The notes below the pieces were generated by a model. That model worked only from the letters and a program-made list of their open reading frames with translations. It searched no databases and was not told the origin of the DNA. From Paragyromitra xinjiangensis (lineage: Eukaryota; Ascomycota; Pezizomycetes; Pezizales; Discinaceae), in the NCBI GenBank assembly GCA_038503065.1, contig JBCAMK010000017.1:1116001-1180000 (forward strand): DNA of 64,000 nucleotides. Direction: 5' to 3'. The first letter of the stretch is position 1; each line of letters begins with the position of its first letter. Below are positions 61,429 through 64,000 of the stretch, piece after piece. A program made the position numbers and the translations under genes.

Positions 61429-61597
61429 GGGACTCGTGGGATACGAGCCGTTGCCAAGAGCGAGGCTTGGGCAAGTACTATGTATATTAACTCTGGAAAT
61501 TTGTTGTGTCTTCCCTCCTGACGTATTGTTCTGACCCCGAAGCAGGCATAGACCAACAAGTCGCGCTCTTGGCGACGATCCGTATCCCACGAGTCCC
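61429..61597. mobile_element. 169-bp inverted-repeat element (MITE-like)
   Basis: Left arm 61429-61462 and right arm 61564-61597 match as inverted repeats at 30 of 34 positions, both beginning GGGACTCGTGGGATACG; weaker similarity continues inward for about 12 more bases. The inner about 100 bp is unrelated single-copy sequence. No coding capacity. This is the typical plan of a miniature inverted-repeat transposable element, of a different family from the one at 44980. No clear target-site duplication. It lies between the F-box gene and the NLR gene. Confidence 0.75.
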
Positions 61598-62235
61598 TAC
61601 GGTATTCCATGAGGGTCTTTAGCTTATAGGTTCGGCGAAAATCTCACTACCCCATGATAAGGATTTGCGAATATCCTGATCTGGTTGTTTTTTCATATAT
61701 ACCGTATTTTCTCGCAAATAATAAATACAACCGGGCTGAGGCTGCACGGTGGAACGGTAATATCACTGGCCGAGGCAGCAGAGCCCTTAATATCTACGTC
61801 AAATCTGCAGATTACTTTGATTCTTAACTGGCTGCAATTGAGCCTCAACGTCTACTCGGCCAATTTGGCAGCAACTCTCGTCCTGTGGTCTCAGTCCGGT
61901 TGTATTTGTTATTTGCGAGAAAACACGGTGGATCGGTTTTCGTTACAACGTACTTTTTGCCCTATCACCTGCGAACAGCGTGCGCAGTGGGCGGAGTAAG
62001 GGTGGTTCCACAATGGACATGATATAAACCTATCATAAAGAATCAGACTCCGAAAAAAGAAAGTAGACTTGGGAAGTAAAAAGAGGCCTTGTTTTCACAT
62101 ACTTCAACTTCAGCCTCGCCAACTATTCTCATCACCCAGCTGCTTTGCAATACCGTTATAAGCTTCTACTAGCACATACCTTTTCGACCCTTTGAAACAC
62201 CAAATCTGCTAGGCGACTTTTTGTGTTCGAACACG
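61598..62235. other. NLR gene upstream region
   Basis: About 640 bp. A 104-codon plus frame at 61685-61999 is unsupported. Should contain the promoter of the NLR gene. Confidence 0.4.
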
Positions 62236-64000
62236 ATGACTAACAAAAAGAAAGTAGTTGCGAATATCCTGTCGTTCCAGGGTCGGCTAAAGGGAGTGAA
62301 GCAGAGAGTAGAAAATAAGTTTCTACTCCTCAGGCCTTCAAGCCCCTCATCACCGCTTTCGCCTTCCTCTTCGCTCAATGCAAATACAAGCTCGGTATTA
62401 CATGGAAGCCAAACACAGACCTCTTCAGCGGCACAAATTACTGCTGTAGCTGCTATCCCTGCTCACGGTGTCCCGGGAGCGGCATCCGCACCATCCTCCA
62501 CGCCCTCCTCTTCAAGCGCGAATACAAGCTTGGTGTCGCATGGGGGTCAGACGTATGTTGCCTCATCAGCACAAATCACTGCCGCGCCCGTTATAGCTAC
62601 TCCTAGTGTCCCAGGAACAAGTTCTGGGGTAGTATTACAGATGGTGCCTGCGAAGTATGATCTTGTATTAAATTCTTTTAAGATCTCTATTGACTAGGTG
62701 TGCAATTATAGTACAATAAAGTCTTTATGGGAGCAAGCTGTTGATAAATTGACCTCGGAGGATCGGAATACATTCAATTTCAGTGACCCTGACAAGCGTA
62801 ATACGCTTTCGGAAGTGATTCAAGCAGTTAGGGTTAAAAAAGAACAATGCATTGATAAGCAATGGAAGTTTCGCAAACAGAATGGAGAGGAGGTAGTTTT
62901 GAGAAATGTCGTAGATAGCCTTCTGGCTCGCTTGGGTAGATATGCTGCTATCGGGGACATTGCTATCCAGCACAGCCCTGGTGGCGGTGTTGCTTTGGCT
63001 TGGGCCGGATTTAGGTTTCTCTTACAGGTAAGTGGGTAATCGATTGACCCCCCTGTATATTCACTAACAGTGTTTGGCCCTGGTTAGATTGCTCTTAATG
63101 ATACAGAAACGTGGTCCAATATTTTCACGGCTTTGGAATATATCACTCACACATTGAGCCGATGTGCTATTTACGAGTTTCTTTATGTTAAAAACTCTAG
63201 TCAACTTGAGTCTGCCCAGCATCTTGTTAGTTCCTTGCCAGATTTATATGCGTCTATCCTGAAATATCTCTGTGCTTCGAAACGCTTCTTCGGATCTAAT
63301 ACTGCTGGTAATTCCTGTCATTTAATTCCCTGGTGAAATAAGAACTTCTTACTGATACCTTGGTATAAAGTCCGAATTGTTAGGGGCGCTTTGAGCCCAT
63401 ATATCATTACCTTTCAACCTCTAATCGACGAGATAAAAACCCAAGAAACAAGAGTAGAAAAAGATGCTCGAGTGGCTGCTGAAGAGGGTTAGACTCCTCT
63501 GCCATTTATTATCGAGGTATTTCTAATAGCAAATGGGTGTTTTTAGTTCAACACTTGGCGATCCTAGCAGCCGATCAGCAGAGTTTTGGTGTGCATATGT
63601 ATCCTGGTAAAATTAAAGTTGAAGGTGTGTCTAACGTACGAGCTCAATAGACCAGAGAAATCGAACAGAAAAGTTGCGGCATATTCTGGAGGGAATGCAG
63701 TTGCCACTGTCGGAGATTACGTTGGGTGTCGTTGAAGTTCGTCAACAGATTCAGCAAGGGTTTGAAGGTCAGTACTTTATTTTGTTCCTCTCTTTGCTGT
63801 AGAGCATGTAAAATATGATGGTACTTAGCTTACAATTACTACATCAGGCCAGGGAAACCAGAACAGAGCGATACAGCATGCAGTGGAAGAAACAAAAGAG
63901 CATATAAAGATTAAGGATACGGAAGCACGTCTAGCATATAATGGTATATAAATGTTTCCCTAACATTTTTTGCTTGTGCTGGGGGAAAGTTGTCGGAAAA
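62236..64000 (+). CDS. NLR/STAND-type protein with NACHT_N-like domain, 5' part (runs off right edge)
   Basis: Exons read so far: 62236-62654, 62712-63027, 63088-63307, 63371-63487, 63547-63588, 63651-63767, 63848-63943, then a donor at 63944. A Ser/Ala/Thr-rich start is followed by a segment matching the fungal NACHT_N (PF17100-like) domain: IKSLWEQAVDKLTSED, then LGRYAAIGDIAIQHSPGGGVALAWAGFRFLLQ, then ALEYITHTLSRCAIYEFLY and ILKYLCASKRFF. Such domains precede a NACHT or NB-ARC ATPase in fungal NLR receptors used in allorecognition and heterokaryon incompatibility or defence. The ATPase itself is beyond the window, so full function and intactness are unknown. Reading through the first intron gives an early stop, but the splice-joined frame VPANTIKSLWEQ is continuous. 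Confidence 0.85.

Overview
The window is nuclear DNA of a filamentous ascomycete (Pezizomycotina). Evidence: protein genes are cut by many short spliceosomal introns (about 47-105 nt, GT..AG, often with a CTAAC/CTRAY-like branch site); tRNA introns lie one base 3' of the anticodon; and there are typical fungal families (Xdj1-like J-protein, FEX fluoride exporter, fungal_trans C2H2 factor, DUF3074, fungal NLR N-terminus). About 18 protein genes and two tRNA genes occupy 64 kb, with long gene-poor stretches. That would suit a repeat-bearing, early-diverging lineage such as Pezizomycetes, but this lineage guess is inference only. I derived exon models by hand from splice sites and reading frame; every complete multi-exon model listed sums to a multiple of three.

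Layout. 0-9.8 kb: 5' end of a Sec2-like gene running off the left edge (-), a type A J-domain protein with a prenylation tail (-), divergent mitochondrial glutamyl-tRNA synthetase (+), and a long disordered protein with a conserved N-terminus (+). 9.8-15 kb: gene-poor, with one copy of a dispersed repeat, intron-containing tRNA-Val(CAC) and tRNA-Ala(UGC), and a four-exon RPB10 gene whose exons are mostly too small to stand out as ORFs. 15.5-24.7 kb (all -): fumarase with a mitochondrial leader, a Gfo/Idh/MocA oxidoreductase, and a 1249-aa SH3-WW-RasGEF protein. 24.7-34.2 kb: 9.5 kb with no convincing gene, ending in a pyrimidine-rich leader with a uORF before a C2H2/fungal_trans transcription factor (+). 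36.9-47.5 kb: gene-poor apart from a DUF3074 gene; it holds a hexamer microsatellite, a 171-bp MITE and the second copy of the dispersed repeat. 47.5-58.9 kb: dense housekeeping block with Ase1 (-), CSN5 (+), uracil phosphoribosyltransferase (-), FEX (+) and Cdc20 (+). 60.1-64 kb: an F-box protein, a 169-bp inverted-repeat element, and the 5' part of an NLR-type gene with an NACHT_N-like domain that leaves the right edge.

There is no operon logic; most genes are independent. Cell-division functions recur: Cdc20 (APC/C activator), Ase1 (spindle midzone), CSN5 (cullin deneddylation) and an F-box protein; this clustering may be chance. The most unusual signals are a start codon split by an intron in the J-protein gene, a strong excess of the palindrome TACATGTA in intergenic DNA, two non-autonomous inverted-repeat elements, a dispersed repeat family, and the NLR gene with a run of phase-1 symmetric exons.
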